Source: Holothuria scabra
Taxonomy: Eukaryota > Echinodermata > Holothuroidea > Aspidochirotida > Holothuriidae
Length of the DNA stretch: 64,000 nucleotides
Direction of reading: 5' to 3'
NCBI GenBank assembly: GCA_037179385.1
Contig: CM074200.1
Span: 34,475,884 to 34,539,883, forward strand
Each line of letters starts with the position of its first letter. Within the stretch, counting starts at the first letter, position 1. A program made the position numbers and the translations under genes. Under the pieces are notes generated by a model. That model was not told the origin of the DNA. It saw only the letters and a program-made list of their open reading frames with translations, and did no database searches. This document shows positions 35,481-49,126 of the stretch, piece by piece.

Positions 35481-36026
35481 TTTCATATAAGATTAATCTT
35501 CCCTTCCGAACTGGTTTTTCGAATGGAACCAAATATGACCTCAAGTGTTTAGACTGTCAGCCTCCCAACGCGAGGTTGTAAAAAAAGTCACATATAGACT
35601 ACCCCCACCTTCGTGATCGCTTCGCGTTGTTAAGGTCTGGATTATCAAACAAGGCATAACATTGACGAAGTTTAGACGTGGCCGCAGCACTCCCCCCCCC
35701 CCCCCCCTTTACCAAAACCTTGCTCAATCATTCGGGCAGACTTCGGTGTCTCAGTTGGGCAGAGATTATGCCCTGGTTGGGGATCTGGAGTCGGGCAAAA
35801 AGCCACCCCCCCCCCTGCCGAGAGAAATAGCCCCGAACGGCCATGATTTTAGAAGTTTGTTTTTCATTCATGGAAGTACCTCCGATGTACTTCCTATCCG
35901 GACACCTACACGACTTCTACTTCCAATAAATTTCGTAGTTGTAAGCAACATATTTTCCGGGTTGGGATTGACCTAAAAGAGAATGACATCTGTCAGTCAG
36001 CACTTTGTTTGTGGGTATGTAAGCAT
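35481..36026. other. No gene recognised; long C run
   Basis: A 16-base C run lies at about 35692-35707 and a shorter one at about 35806. A small hairpin, GGAAGTAC/GTACTTCC, lies at 35871-35893. Confidence 0.45.
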
Positions 36027-36257
36027 TTAAAGATGCATCTTTGTGGAGTGTCGTCACGAAATAGAATTCCCCAAACGCAACCCTTCGGTAACCTTTTCAA
36101 GGTTTAGGTCACGACCATGTGACTTCATAACTAACATCTGAAATATTCCTATTCCAGACATAATTATGAAGTCACAGATTCGTGACGTAATCCGTAGAAA
36201 GGTTATCAAATGCTTGCGTTTTGAAAATTCTATTTCATGACGACACTCCATCTTTAA
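36027..36257. mobile_element. TTAA-flanked foldback MITE (231 bp)
   Basis: Both ends are TTAAAGATG. The arms are about 105 bp each: GGAGTGTCGTCACGAAATAG, ACGCAA, GGTAACCTTT and TGTGACTTCATAA on the left, each matched in complement on the right. The left end carries an extra AAAGATGCATCTTT palindrome. Confidence 0.88.
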
Positions 36258-36639
36258 CTCTATTTTTTCTAGGTAACAAATGTTTTTTAAAAGCTCGGAA
36301 AATACATGAGTGTGGATGTGATAAAAAAATCATTTGTAATTTTTGGGGGCGCTATATCCTTGCTTGTCCCCGTTTTATTGCGTACACTTATCCGAGTCAA
36401 TCCGTTAGTGAAACAAATGTCAGTATGCAGACTTATACTAACTTATTTGTGTATTATGTCTCCAAGACATTAAAATAAGTAAAATACGGTATTTAAATTC
36501 TTCTTGTCCTTTGTCAACAGTCCTACCGATATTCGGGGTCGACTTTCAAAGCTACAAAATTAGACTCAAGTTTCAGTAAAACAAGAAGAGAATATAATAT
36601 AATATAATGATATACATCCTTTCCCACATCACATATATT
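36258..36639. other. No feature recognised
   Basis: AT-rich spacer between two MITEs. Confidence 0.5.
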
Positions 36640-36642
36640 CAG

Positions 36643-36750
36643 GGGGCCGTTCCACAAAGAGTTACGCACAATCTTAAGTTTGATTCACCATACTTAAGCC
36701 AACAGTAAATCATACTTAAGATCGTGCGTAACTCTTTGTGGAACGGGCCC
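36643..36750. mobile_element. Palindromic MITE (108 bp)
   Basis: The arms GGGGCCGTTCCACAAAGAG...CAATCTTAAGT and its complement are about 37 bp with three differences. CAG flanks both sides (36640-36642, 36751-36753), a possible 3-bp duplication as in PIF/Harbinger elements. Confidence 0.88.
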
Positions 36751-36753
36751 CAG

Positions 36754-38628
36754 GTCTCTGTATCGTGTAGCTTATGGGAATCGGATTTATATAACTCACA
36801 CATAAACGTGCAATATTCTCTTTCCATGATAAGTCTTAAAGCAATTCTTCTTCTGCTAAATTCTCTTTTTAATATATTTGCTGGAAAACTTAAATTTATC
36901 TTTTTTATTTTAGTCTCAGTCTTTATTTACATTCAAAATATTGGTGGTGCACGTAACCATTTGACCGGCTTTCATAAAGTTGTTCATGTTAAGGAGATCA
37001 GTGCTGAAATACAGACGAGTGACAAGAGTTGTGTCATATATGTGAGGGGTTTCGGGAAGGGGTTTCGGAGTGTGACATGGGGAGTAGTCTAGGAGGAGGG
37101 GATATCCCCCTTTTGGAGGAAAAATCATAACTCTGTAGATGAAATCTTGTGCATTACTTGCTTCCCGATTGTAATCAAATTCCAAGTGACCAATTTTGTC
37201 AATTTTGGGGACTACCATTTTTTCCAACTTTGAGTAGTGAAAGAGCTGTCGACCCTGGGACCCCCGGTCTTGGCTTCACCCCTTCTAAAATTTCACAGTG
37301 GTAAAGACTATAAGGCAGCCATTTGTTCTCAATATTGGGGGCGTTACTTGATGGGACATTTCAAACTACCCCTCTTAGATCCCCACCCATTATAAAGACA
37401 CTGCACATGTTTAGATGTGCCAAATCCAAAACCACCACAAAATTTTTTAAACCTTGTCTATGTCCGAGCGACAAGTAGATACCTTAGTTACTGTATTTGA
37501 CAGACTCAATAAAACCAAGGAGCTGTAACTCCCTGAAAAAACAGTGCTTCTATATTGTGAATTGCTGCGTCATAGCACGGAGCTAATGCGGATGGAGTTG
37601 AAACAACTTACAAGTTTGCTCACTGTAACTAGCTCGTGATTGTTTGGCGGCAATAGCTCCGTGGTGGCATATAAACACGTACTACTGGAGCAGAGCCGCA
37701 GTAGAAGACGGTTGCTTTATAATATCTGGCATAAAATTCCTACACAATATCTATGATTACGGTTGAAACAATTAATTGCACAAAGTGGTACGTCGCGCGC
37801 ATGCGCATAAGTGAACAGGCAAAAGTATAAAATCAGCGGTATCGATTATACACAAATACAGGATACAAGATGTTATTTGTCTTGTTATGACCATGATAGT
37901 GTACGATTAAGGCTAGCTCTATGCATGAAAGCTTTTAGACATAGGACTTGCAAAACGAACCCAAATAATAAAGATTTTTCGTCCGTGTTTTCCTTTGAAG
38001 ATCGATTTTTATATTGATTACACTCGACATAGTAATTCGTATGAGTGTAAGGCCTAGGGCATGCAATCTTGGAAGAAGAATTAAGAACACTTCTGAGATG
38101 TTTTAAAGGGGTAGTCTACCCAATTTTTTGGAACTGGCATATAATTTACGAAACTTGTGTTGATCACATTTTTATGATTATTCACAAGACAATTTGCACA
38201 ATGAATACTGAATATTCTTGGCAAGCACATATGTTTTTAATAGACCTCACTGATTCAGTAACAAAGCTTAAACCCCCATTGTGATCATATACAAACAGAA
38301 ATTCCTTAGCAAGTTAATTCAGATTTGGGTGATTTGGATGATTTTGCCCTTTAAGACGCAATGGGAGAGCATAGAAGTCCCACCTGCTATTCGGTGAGTT
38401 TGAGATGCACAGTCTATCAATAACACAAGTATGTATAATTAAAAAGGCGGAGAGTGCCAAAAACAAAGCGCAGACCGCTTTTTAAAATAGTCCATGCATT
38501 TATATTGTTTTCATGTGGTGTGTCTGTGAATAATCATTAAAATCGATCTTTTGGGAGGGTAGATCACGCTTCATATAAACTGGGGTTTTCCCTCAAATTC
38601 ATACACAGTCACAAAAAGATTTACAATA
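36754..38628. other. No gene recognised
   Basis: A 122-codon frame (36724-37092) starts inside the palindromic MITE and shows no domain. Nothing else could be delimited. Confidence 0.4.
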
Positions 38629-38688
38629 GAAATCCTTAGGTTTTTTTCTCATTTTTATGAAATCCCTAGATTTTTTTCTCATTTTCAT
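38629..38688 (+). repeat. 30-bp tandem duplication
   Basis: GAAATCCYTAGRTTTTTTTC...CAT occurs twice head to tail with three differences. Confidence 0.85.
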
Positions 38689-39609
38689 CAGCAATGTAAT
38701 TATTGCCTCCTCTTGTCACACAAAAAGTAACGGATTCACTGTAAATAGTAATTTTTCAAGTTTCGTCTGAATTGACTAACCAGGTAAGTCACTCATATTT
38801 GACTAATTTGTGATGATATGTGACTAATTTCGTAGTAATGGACTAAAGAATATCACTCAAAACTTAGTCAATGAGGCTTAATATTTGTTACAGAATAATT
38901 CAACTGGGTCAAATAGACTATTAGTCAAATATTGCAGGTCAGTATTGTTGACTATAACGTTATTTGTCGATTCAAGCACTGTTGGACTAATTTTTGTTTA
39001 CAGTGATGCTTTTTTAAATCCACTTGAACTATTTTACAAACAATTAATTCCACGAGCATCCTCATTCCTTTGTACGCAAAGTAATTCTGGGCTCACCTTA
39101 CTTGCTATTTTGGAAGACTGTTTAGCTGCTACGAATAGTACAGCCAAGCACGTGCGCAATTAAGGGTTTGTCGCTGCGTATAGTGGGCAACCGTTCCTCC
39201 TAGAGCGTACTTTGGTTATTTTGTCATTCTTTATACTGCTAGTGTTTCTCTTGCTTATGTTGCTGTAAATAGGCACGGGAAGTGTCATTTCCAGCGATCT
39301 TGGCGTCATTTTTGGCCAAACTTTTTCGTATGTTTACCGTCAGTATTGTGGCTCTACACAGTAAGATGGTCTATCTACACGTATTTCACCCCTTTGAAAA
39401 ATTTCGTACTACACACGTGAATATAGTCCTCATGGAAAGACATTCTAGCCTACACGTTTTAAGAGAATTTGAGGTGAACGAGAGATGTTTGTCTTTCATT
39501 TCCCCCTGTGAACAACAATCAGGATATTACATTTGCTTCAGAAAAACAAAAGCGATGCTGAAGTCGACAATGTTTTTCTAATGGGTTGACCCTCCTGTCA
39601 CGGTAGCTT
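38689..39609. other. No gene recognised; GACTAATTT-type short repeats
   Basis: GACTAATTT and close variants recur at about 38790-38850 with 20-21 bp spacing. No exon seen. Confidence 0.45.
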
Positions 39610-39617
39610 CCTACACC

Positions 39618-40174
39618 TAGGGCCGGATTAACCCCACGTCAGAAGTTCAGAACCTGCATATGCCCGGGGCCCGCGCTTTTGGTGCCGCCGCATTTCGCAT
39701 TTATCATTCTCTAATGATCTCCAACTGTTCTGACGAAAGATCTTTCCCTTCACTGAAGCGAATTAAAAGCGAAGTGCGATCCTGCATGAAGCAGAACATG
39801 ACCTAGTGCGGAAAATGGAATTTTCCCAATTAGCAAATGATTTGGCTTGTCAGAAATCCCGTCAAAAATGTGTAATGTAATAGTTAGTATTTATGAAAAG
39901 GTGTTTTGAAATTGAGACCCAAATTATTTTGATTTACTGGTTGTCGGGCTTATGTTTTCATGTGTGTGCACTTTTGCCATGCCTTACACTACCTGGCATA
40001 TAATGTATAATAACTGTCATATAACACTGTATAATGAGTAATAGCAACTATTAGTTATGAGCGGTTGAAAACTAAAATTCAATCTGTTGAGTGTTACTTT
40101 GGTGAAGGCGGGTGGGCGAGGGGGAAGGAGGTTAAACTTGTAAAAGGGGGCCACAGAATGTTAATCCGTCCCTG
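39618..40174. mobile_element. hAT-like element (557 bp)
   Basis: The left end is TAGGGCCGGATTAACCCC; the right end, reversed, is CAGGGACGGATTAACATTC. Flanks CCTACACC and CCTGCACC form a 7/8 duplication. No coding capacity. Confidence 0.78.
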
Positions 40175-40182
40175 CCTGCACC

Positions 40183-40612
40183 TCTTACCACTGGATCTGC
40201 CTTTTTAGTCATCAAATTAGTCAAATGCACAAAATCGGCATGTGAACTTGGAGTATATGATAATAAACAGGGACGTCAACCTGAGGGCGACACAGGGACA
40301 CGCCTCTCGTTTTGGAATGATACCCATTGGTTTAAATTTTTACACTTTAAATTTTTGACAGCATTAACCATGTCCGCGTCCTTGACTTTCAGGCTGTAGA
40401 GCATATTACTTGTTCAGCTATATCCTTGCTGTGGGGAGCTGAGAAAACAGTTCTCTTCACCGATTAACCCCCCCCCCCCACACACACACACACACGATCG
40501 CACGCACACACACTCACGCGCGCGAAGGTACACACACACATACATACATTCGAGAAACGATAGACGCCACTGAAAGGAAAGTTTGTCAATGCTAATAGCC
40601 GTCAGCATCTTG
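40183..40612. repeat. C run plus CA/CG dinucleotide repeats
   Basis: A 12-base C run (40468-40479) leads into CACACA and CGCGCG dinucleotides up to 40549. The rest is unassigned. Confidence 0.7.
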
Positions 40613-40825
40613 CACTCTAAAACATCTTGTCAAATATGGGGCAGGTACTGGAATCTTGTCAAATGTTTGAAAAGATTCGTTTCAAAATTGACTAGAAATT
40701 GATCTAAAATGAAACTATTCGTTTTATTTATGAGTCGAATCTAGTCAAAGATTTGACAAGATTCCGGTTCGTTCCCTCAATAAATGAGATTCTTTTCAAA
40801 TTTTACCACAATATTTTTAGAGTGT
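40613..40825. mobile_element. Foldback MITE with CACTCTAAAA ends
   Basis: CACTCTAAAA at the left pairs with TTTTAGAGTG at the right. An inner stem TGGAATCTTGTCAAAT / ATTTGACAAGATTCCGG and further GATTCGTTTCAAA/AATGAGATTC pairing make it a long imperfect foldback. Confidence 0.75.
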
Positions 40826-43165
40826 GATGGCTTGGCAAAAGGGACAGATTTTGTTTAAATTCAACTTTCAATGCCACAGGAAGCGACACTTCCGTAAAAA
40901 CATTAAACACTTTCTTGGGATAAATGTTTTTGCTTACTTTGCGCCCAAATAATTGCGTTTCGCCTCGTCTTATGTGTCCCCGCCGCGCTCTTCCGCGCTC
41001 GGCGCACGAAAGGATCCTCAGAGGCACAATTTTGGGCAAGGTTTGCTGGGATAATTTTAGAAATTATGTAGAAACTTCAGACTCCCTTTACTCGGGGTCT
41101 GTTGACCGTTTCATTAATGGAATTATTAAAATTAGAAAATCAGTGCGCATTGCACAAGTAACATCTCTTTTTGCCTACATCATTTTGTTTGAAAATTCTT
41201 GCAAAGAAAACTAGAATTTATGAAATAATATCTAACTTAGTAATTTTGTTGATTTTGTTAACATAGATCATTGAATCGAAAGGTCCATATGTCTAATTAG
41301 ACCTACTTCCAATACAAAAACTTGTGCAAACATGAGAAATGAGACATTGATGCATTCACTGAAATCATAAGTCATGGGAGATTACGCGCTGATGAATTCC
41401 TCAAAACTAAGCACTAACTCATTTTATCCCTCCCCTTTTAAATGCCTCCAGAAACATTAAGTTTGTCATTTGACAGGTTGCATTTTGACTGGAAAACAAC
41501 TTAGGTCACACAAAAAGCGCGATAAATCCATGAAATTAAGTGAAATGAGGTATGATTTACCTTGAGCTACTACAATGATGCCTCGATTGGATATTGCAAT
41601 CCTTGATATTGAAATCCTGAATGGAATGGTTGCCGTTGAGCCAAGTCTTTTTCCAAGAATGCAATTAGAAACTTCGTCAAATATACCCAGATTTGGTTAA
41701 TGGACCGTCTTTAAATCCGTTCATTCATTTGTGGATGTACTCCTTTACAAAGATTTGCACACCTCAATGAGAGTGATATGTCCCACCGTGCAATACAAAA
41801 TCAATCATCCGAAGGTACGATGTATTTCATTCCACAAAGTCGATATTATTCGCTACACGTTTAGGTTTGGTATCATCCACATCTGATGAGATACAAGGAG
41901 AATGTATGAAGTAAACGATGAGTTCCCGCCAAAACAACAGCGACTGGCTGAAACGCTTCGTGATTAGAAGTGGTGGCGCTGTACCTGTTATAGCTTTGAT
42001 CTACATGTGTGAATTTTTGTACATGCCACAAGCGTACGGTACATATAGGTTTTATACCTGTTTCAATAAGTATCTGAATCTTCAAATGGCTGACTATACT
42101 TAAGGGAGGGGGGGAGTAACGGTCGTGTGAACGATTTGCGGAGGAAGCGAATATTGAAACATGGACAAATCCAACACTCATATTTCATGCTGCAAAAGAT
42201 CGCCAAACCACCACCTGACCACGGGTGCGAAGGTTTTCAAAGGTTTCGTCAATAATTCACAGACGTTGATTTCAGTTACAGGAAAAATGAATCCATTGAT
42301 TTTTAGGGCAAAAACGTCTTACGCAAGTCGAGTCAGGATTCGCTCGTGATTTGTTCTCAGATGTGATTTAAATACTCTGTCGTATTCAAAGAACCTACGC
42401 AAGGTGTGTGCGATGAATTCTTCGTAAATCTCCCAGCAGACTTTGGCCAAAAATTGGAAGAATGTTACGGGCTAGACTACAAAATTCGTCAGATTATGTC
42501 TTGACCTCTCCGCAAATTTTCTGCGTACTCTACTTTCTCATGAACGTTCGGTGCATGTTTGTCGGCTAATCACACCACGCTTGCGTTTGATCTCTGTAAA
42601 ACGTAGAGCTTTTCCTTAATTTCCAGGTCATGTGGCGTAACCAGAATTTTCTTGATAGAGAGCGGGGGCTGAGGAAGGACTGAAAACTTTAGGAAGGCTG
42701 TTGGAATTCTGAATCGACGGGTCCACTACCTATGAGCGACTCCTGAGACATACAGAAATGGCATTTCCTATGCGTGTGAGTAGCATCTAAGCAGTCGTTC
42801 TTTTGAACTTTCGTTTGCAATGAAATTTCACCTCAATAAAAATGAGCAAAGTGCAAATTGAAAAAAAGGGAGAACTTCAATCGTTGGGAGGTGTTAAGGG
42901 GGTTTTTGTTTCCACTTATATATTTATACTTTCCAGTAGCAGCCCACTTTAATTCACCAGGCCACTCTCCCCTCAATCTCCGTTGTTTCATCACCAAACA
43001 AGGTTTTACCAGTAGCAACAACAGAAAGCTGTACGAACAGCGGCTAATACACAAACTCCAATCCCACAGCACTGGCCTTAATCGGGACACATCTTTTTTA
43101 TCCCCTTACTCAATCAATAAGTAAAGCTTTAGTGAGTCCGTCAAGTTTAACTGTCTTGGTCATTT
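40826..43165. other. No gene recognised
   Basis: ATGTGGCGTAACCAGAATTT at about 42630 resembles a hAT left end, but no right end was found. No exon could be supported in these 2.3 kb. Confidence 0.4.
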
Positions 43166-43543
<378 letters not shown>

Positions 43544-43785
43544 TGCATTATAACAAACGTAGCAAAATTAAAACGAACAAAACTGTAGCACAAACCGCCA
43601 AACACGCAGAGATGAATTTATGCGCACAGTACGCACTCCTTTGAGAGAAAAGTCGCGGCGCGCAAGGAAGGTGAACTGTTGCTAAGGACTAACGGTTGCT
43701 AACAAAGCTAAAACCACTGAGCACGCCCAATTTTTTGTTAAGGTCCTGTTTGTGCGTATCAAAGGCTATAATCCACTTACTCTCC

Positions 43786-43822
43786 GCTCGGGGTCGCTGG
43801 TTTGTTATCGTGAACCCCGAGC
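43786..43822. repeat. GC-rich hairpin GCTCGGGGT/ACCCCGAGC
   Basis: A 9-bp perfect stem, extended by near-matches to about 17 of 18 bp (TACTC.CCGCTCGGGGT against its complement). It lies 70 bp from the 25-bp hairpin at 43887. Confidence 0.75.
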
Positions 43823-43886
43823 AGAGGAGTATACAACGCAGATAAGAGAGATTATGCTCTAATCTGCAATAATAAACGGGAAGGTT

Positions 43887-43976
43887 GACTTTGTCGATGA
43901 TTGACTTTTTGGTCAGACGGGCCCCAAGTTTAGGTTGCGATTTAACAATCACAAAAAGTCAATCATCGACAAAGTC
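43887..43976. repeat. Perfect 25-bp stem hairpin with 40-nt loop
   Basis: GACTTTGTCGATGATTGAC + TTTTTG at 43887-43911 is matched exactly in complement at 43952-43976. The loop contains GGGCCCC. Either a small foldback MITE or a hairpin-RNA-like locus; no further evidence separates these. Confidence 0.9.
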
Positions 43977-44321
43977 TTTAAAAACGTTTTACTTTCATGA
44001 ATCTGTATACATTCCGAGCATATGTAGCAACATGACATTTGCAAACCTGGGTTGTATTATCGTGCATAAATATTCTACTACCCACATTGTTTCTTTTAAG
44101 CACAGCACATGAGAATGTCACTTCTGTTTAAAACGTAGAATCGGTCATGCATAGTTAAAAAAGTCGAAAAATCATTTCACGGTTCCGAAGTACAAACCTG
44201 AATTACGGAGTTCTTCACTTAATTCTTCAATAAAGAAAATTAAAACAAGACAAGGCTATGAGTAATCGGACAAGGCGCCAACAGCAGGAAACTGACAAGA
44301 TTATAAATTTAGTTAAAGAAC
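43977..44321. other. No feature recognised
   Basis: AT-rich spacer before the M1 MITE. Confidence 0.5.
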
Positions 44322-44632
44322 TTAAAGGAGTAATTCTCTCATCCCAAAGTCCAACCAATAGTAGTCCACAGAAATTCTCAATTGGCAAAGCTCTCTGATT
44401 GACAGCCAGCTCAGAAATTGTGGAATACCGCAGCTTATATTACACAGCACATACCGTACTGTACCGAGAGAATTTGAATTAAACATCGGGGTCTTGTATA
44501 CTCTCCTTGTAGCAATAAACTGCATGAGATACTAGTGTCTGGGTGAGGATAAATTTAAGACACTCGTGGGGGGGGGGGGTAAGTAAGTAGGTTAAGAGAA
44601 TTGAAACTGGGGTGTGAGGATTATGCCTTTAA
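44322..44632 (-). mobile_element. TTAA-flanked MITE, family M1
   Basis: This is a reverse-oriented copy running from TTAAAGGAGTAATTCTCTCA to GATTATGCCTTTAA. It shares the CTCAATTGG..AAGCTCTCTGATTGAC block with the other copies in complement. It contains a 12-base G run. Confidence 0.75.
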
Positions 44633-47600
44633 TGACATATTTTAGTTTTATATTATTGTTTATATGTATTTTTATTTGTTAAAATTATTTTTGTACCCAA
44701 TCGCCAGTGCTAGTGGGGGACTGCTGGGTGGTGGGCAATTTGATGGGATCTCCATCCCAACAACCCCCCGTGGCATAGCATATCTGCTGTATTATTGTAG
44801 ACAAGTAAACTGTATAGCCCTTAACTTATAAGCTTAGCAGCGGGTGTTATAGGTTTATTTACTTCTTTTGACTCCAAATCAAGACAGCAACATGGATGCC
44901 TCCCAAGGAGGAAAGAGTCGCGCTCGGCTGATGAGAAGGATTGAGTTAGGAAGTCAAATTCCCTTCCTCTGCTTTCATGAGCAAGCTTGTGAACCTCTGC
45001 ATAACAAGTACGGTAGCAATGCCTTTCAAACAAATTTTGCAAACTGCCTAATTGTCGGATGGCCAGTCGCAAGATAATCGAATGTCACATTAATATCCTA
45101 CGGCGCTTTTTGTTAGCAAAATATGCAGAAATAAAAATTTTGGGCAGTGAACTCTCGCACAAGCTACAATTTTTGTAGTAGTCTTCGGAAAATTTTTAAT
45201 TGGCACTGGTCTTTGAATGATACCAAAGTCACGAGTTTCGCGACCAGTCGGCTCCCACTTTTTAAATGTATCATAATTTTTTGTCTGAAAATGCATTGAA
45301 AACCCTTAAAGGGAAAGTTTAAGCAAAAATTGAGTTTTCACATGTATGTAAATTAGGAACCAAATCTGCACAGCGTGGTGAAATTTCCATTCAAATTAGG
45401 CACGTATTTCTTGAGATTTCAGTAAATGAAGTTACTATAGTTCTGTTTCTATTACAAAGTGAGTTTGTGGAGGGGGGGGGGGTCAGTAAATAGAGATGGA
45501 AGCTCCATGTGGAGGATTGAAAGTTTGTAATGTTTTAATGCAACATATATATGCAATCACATTCTGACAATATGGGACTGTCGAGGAGAAAATTGGTTGT
45601 AAAGTTAAAAAAGACTGCCCATAAATGTGAGGATGTGATGTCATATGTGCTTGCTTCTAGTCCACTTTTTGTTGAAAATGCGACAATTTTACATGATCAT
45701 ATATTGATAACCACACATCGGATTAAAATGAAAATTTCACCAAAATATTACGAAAAAGCAACCAGTTTTCACGTGTTCTGCATGAGAGTCACGCATTTCA
45801 AAACATCAAATTTGCGCAAAATTTCACCTTCTATTTGGAAAGAATCAACTATAACTCAAACGATTCTTCATGCAGATGTGGGTCATTCTTGATTACTTTC
45901 ATAAATGATATATTAGAACCAATCATTTCTTGAATATAATTTCAACGCCAATCTGATAAAACTCAAATACTTGTTATTCACGCAATATATTCTGCCAGTG
46001 ATGTCAGAGCTATGTGAACGGCTATGGCTTATAGCCAGGATCACTGTATGATAAGAAGTCGATCGAGAGCAGACGTATTTTACCGACGCTTCTTCGGGAA
46101 GCAGTTTCAAGTTTGGTTTCGCCGAACGGCCCTTAGTGCCAGAGGGTCGGGAGACTTTAGAAAAAAAAGCAGGGGTGTTATTAGAGTTAACACCTCCCTG
46201 GAAAAGATATTTTGCTGACGCTCTCTTTTGAAGCCAGGCGTGGCATGTATTGTTCTTACGTCACGTTCGCTGCACTTATACTACAATTTTTTTTCGATTG
46301 TTCATCTTGTATTGCTACTACAAAGCGAGAGTGACTGATACCAAGTGCCTCCACGGGCTTCATACCGCTGATTAGATCATAATTGACTTCAAATGAAAAA
46401 GAGCTTGAAGGGGATGGTAATAAATATCAATGTAATTAGCCTACTCCCTAGTTTACATTTGTATTGGGCTTGCCTTCATCCCACCTTCATTGTTAGGGTC
46501 TATTGATTTATTTTCAAGTTTATAGCGGTCGTCTACAATACATCCTGACAATGTATATGTATTGAAAGTTCCAGGTGCACGCACCTAAGTATAGCAATTC
46601 CGGACAGTAATAAGACACTAAAAGTGTAAGAACCAGCAATACACAGACTATATCATGCTGTAAATTATGCTGTAAACAGACTATTATTAAGTTTTGTCAA
46701 CAACAGGTACAAATCATTTCTAACATAGGCATTCCACTAATTTCCATTTTACGGCAAAACTTTGAATGCAATAAAACACAATACAACCAAACGGACAGTC
46801 GTGTTTTATGATTTCTGAAAGAGCGCCATTCTTGCCTTTCACTTACTCTGCTTCCCAGAATTAAGGCTGGTTTGACAAAATAAAAATACTTCTGGGTGAT
46901 GCTCCGCTCGAATCATTGGCCGTGCTTCGTAAAAAAGTCTCCCGCGGAAGCTCGTTCTTGAATGAAGAGTCCGTTGTCGATGTTGATTTATGACACGGCC
47001 TGACAGACAAGCTTATGTTTTAGTTATTAGTTTACATTTTCATTTCGTCCTATGGTAGCAGTTCAGTTTATCTGATAGATCTAATTTTCTTGACTGATCA
47101 TTTTGCAATTTGTCCATTTTTATTGAATTGAAATTCTTATTGCAAATGAAAGCTCAAAATAACGATGATTGTATTTGCCTTTAGTTTACATGCCTGGAAA
47201 CACCATTTCGGGCAGTCCGGGGGGGGGGGGGTTGAAAAGGCCAAGATGCAAAGGTACGTACACTACGTATGATGTATTTAAAGTATACTTCATTTCGTTC
47301 ACTGTTTATTCGCTTTAACATATTAAAAAAATAGAGTATGGCTTTAAATAACAAAGCAATTATTGTGCATAGCTTGTTATTTGGATTTGGATAATAACAA
47401 CTCCCTGGTTTGTCAAGGTTTCACGGTTTCAATAAACTGTACACATCTATCTTTCTGAATAACTATTTTTCTGCCATTGAAAATGTCAGGAAATCCATGC
47501 ATTGCTCAGTGATACTAAATGTTACTCGAAGCGAACTCTGGAGCATTTTATAGATGCTCTTTATTCTTTTCTGCTTTATTTTTCCAGCCATTATCGATAT

Positions 47601-48950
47601 ATATGCGTTTCCATTTCAGTCTTCCTTTGCTGAACTTTCGTTAATCATTGCAGCATTGCTGTAAATTTCCCAATCGCATCACTAGATGCAAGTTACATAT
47701 AGCCTCGACCCCCTTTCACACAGCTGTTTTTGGTTGCAATTGTTATTAGTTTTTTTATTTTTTTTTATTTAAGATCAAACTGACTCCATATTTCAAGCAT
47801 TTCACAGGAAAGGTATGAATGAAAACAGAGGCCCGGGTACCCACCTGCCCGTAACATAAAAGTATATGACCGAATTTTAGTAAATAATGACATACTCCGT
47901 CATATGATCAAACAAAACTAGAGAAAACTCGTGCGGCAGGATGTTTGAGTCAAATTCAACAACATGAGAAAACCTTCCTTGAGGACTTTGGGCCTGAGGG
48001 GGTTCTCCGTAAGATGTATCCTGCTAGAAAGATTATGCAGGGAAGTTTCAGGGACAACGGAACAACTGCATAAGTGGAGCATCATCTTAGCTGGCTGTGG
48101 GCGTTAAGGAAATATTTAAAAGTTCCGGACCTTTCATATAGCCGGAAATGAAAATGGATCATTAGGTACAGAAATGGCTAAGCTATTTATTCGCAACAGA
48201 CAGGCGGTGTTGACTAATATCACCTTCCTGTGCCTCGTACATTTAGCGAAAAGGTAATTAGTTGTGACGACACTGTGCTCTTTACGGCTTGGGGGGAAAT
48301 GATCTTTGCTAATCGATGTTTTCAAACACATTTTAAAAGGCGGAAGCATTCATATTTAGGGGGACGAATAAACCAAAATCTAATTACTTAAAAAAAACAT
48401 CCCCGTCCTAAGGTGCCGGACGTCGATCGGGAAGGGGGAGGGAGGGGTAGGAACTTGGGAGAAATCTTCCCAAATTTAAAAAAAAAATTGGGGCCAACAT
48501 ATTGCTTTGCCCCAATAATTTAGTCAGATTCAAAGAAAGGGGGGCCGACCAAACAAAATGTTAAGTTGCGGTGTGCCGGTGACTTAAGGAGTTTCCAGAA
48601 GCCGTCAATCTTAGCCTATTTTGAAGTAATAATACCGCATTTATAGTGCGCCATCTATATACATTTCTTTTGTATGCGTGTATATGTGAGTGTGTGTGCG
48701 TTTGTGTTCGTTGGCAGGTTTTGACGTTAGTTACTGAAGACCACCCAATACGATTTCTGATTTTGGGCAGAGATCACTGGCGTATGCAGGGACCCTCCCT
48801 TATGGAAACCATTTTTCTTTTTCTTAGATTTTAAAAATACGTAGGCCTACTTCAGTAACACAAATTGTAATTTAAAAGGACGGTAGCGTATGTGGCACCA
48901 GATTGCATGAAAGGACATCTAATTTCTAACTTTTTCAGAGTCAAGGGATG
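44633..48950. other. No gene or delimited element recognised
   Basis: A 4.3-kb stretch. TTAAAGGGAAAGTTTAAGC at about 45306 resembles a TTAA-type repeat end without a partner. G runs lie at about 45472 and 47219 and a T-rich tract at about 47750-47770. A 113-codon frame (45551-45892) has no domain. CACTGGCGTATGCAGGGA at 48776 is a hAT-type left terminus without a right end. Confidence 0.4.
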
Positions 48951-49126
48951 GTCTCCTCAAGGCCCCGTCAGTGATGCAATTTTTTAACTCCTACAAATAC
49001 CGAAGTTTTGTTAAGTTCTCATTTTATCAAAGGGGGGGGGGGGTTGTCCTCCTCAAGGCCCCATCAGTGATGCAATTTTTTTACTCCTAAAAATACCGAA
49101 GTTTTGTTCAATTCCAAATTTTACTC
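48951..49126 (+). repeat. Tandem duplication of about 95 bp
   Basis: CCTCAAGGCCCCRTCAGTGATG and AATACCGAAGTTTTGTT occur twice in order, separated by an 11-base G run. An outer pair of direct repeats (ACGGTMGC...ACCAGATT.CATG) lies at about 48880 and 49136. Confidence 0.8.

Noticed and set aside
42627..42680. hAT element starting ATGTGGCGTAACCAG.
   Set aside because: No right terminus or target duplication could be found.
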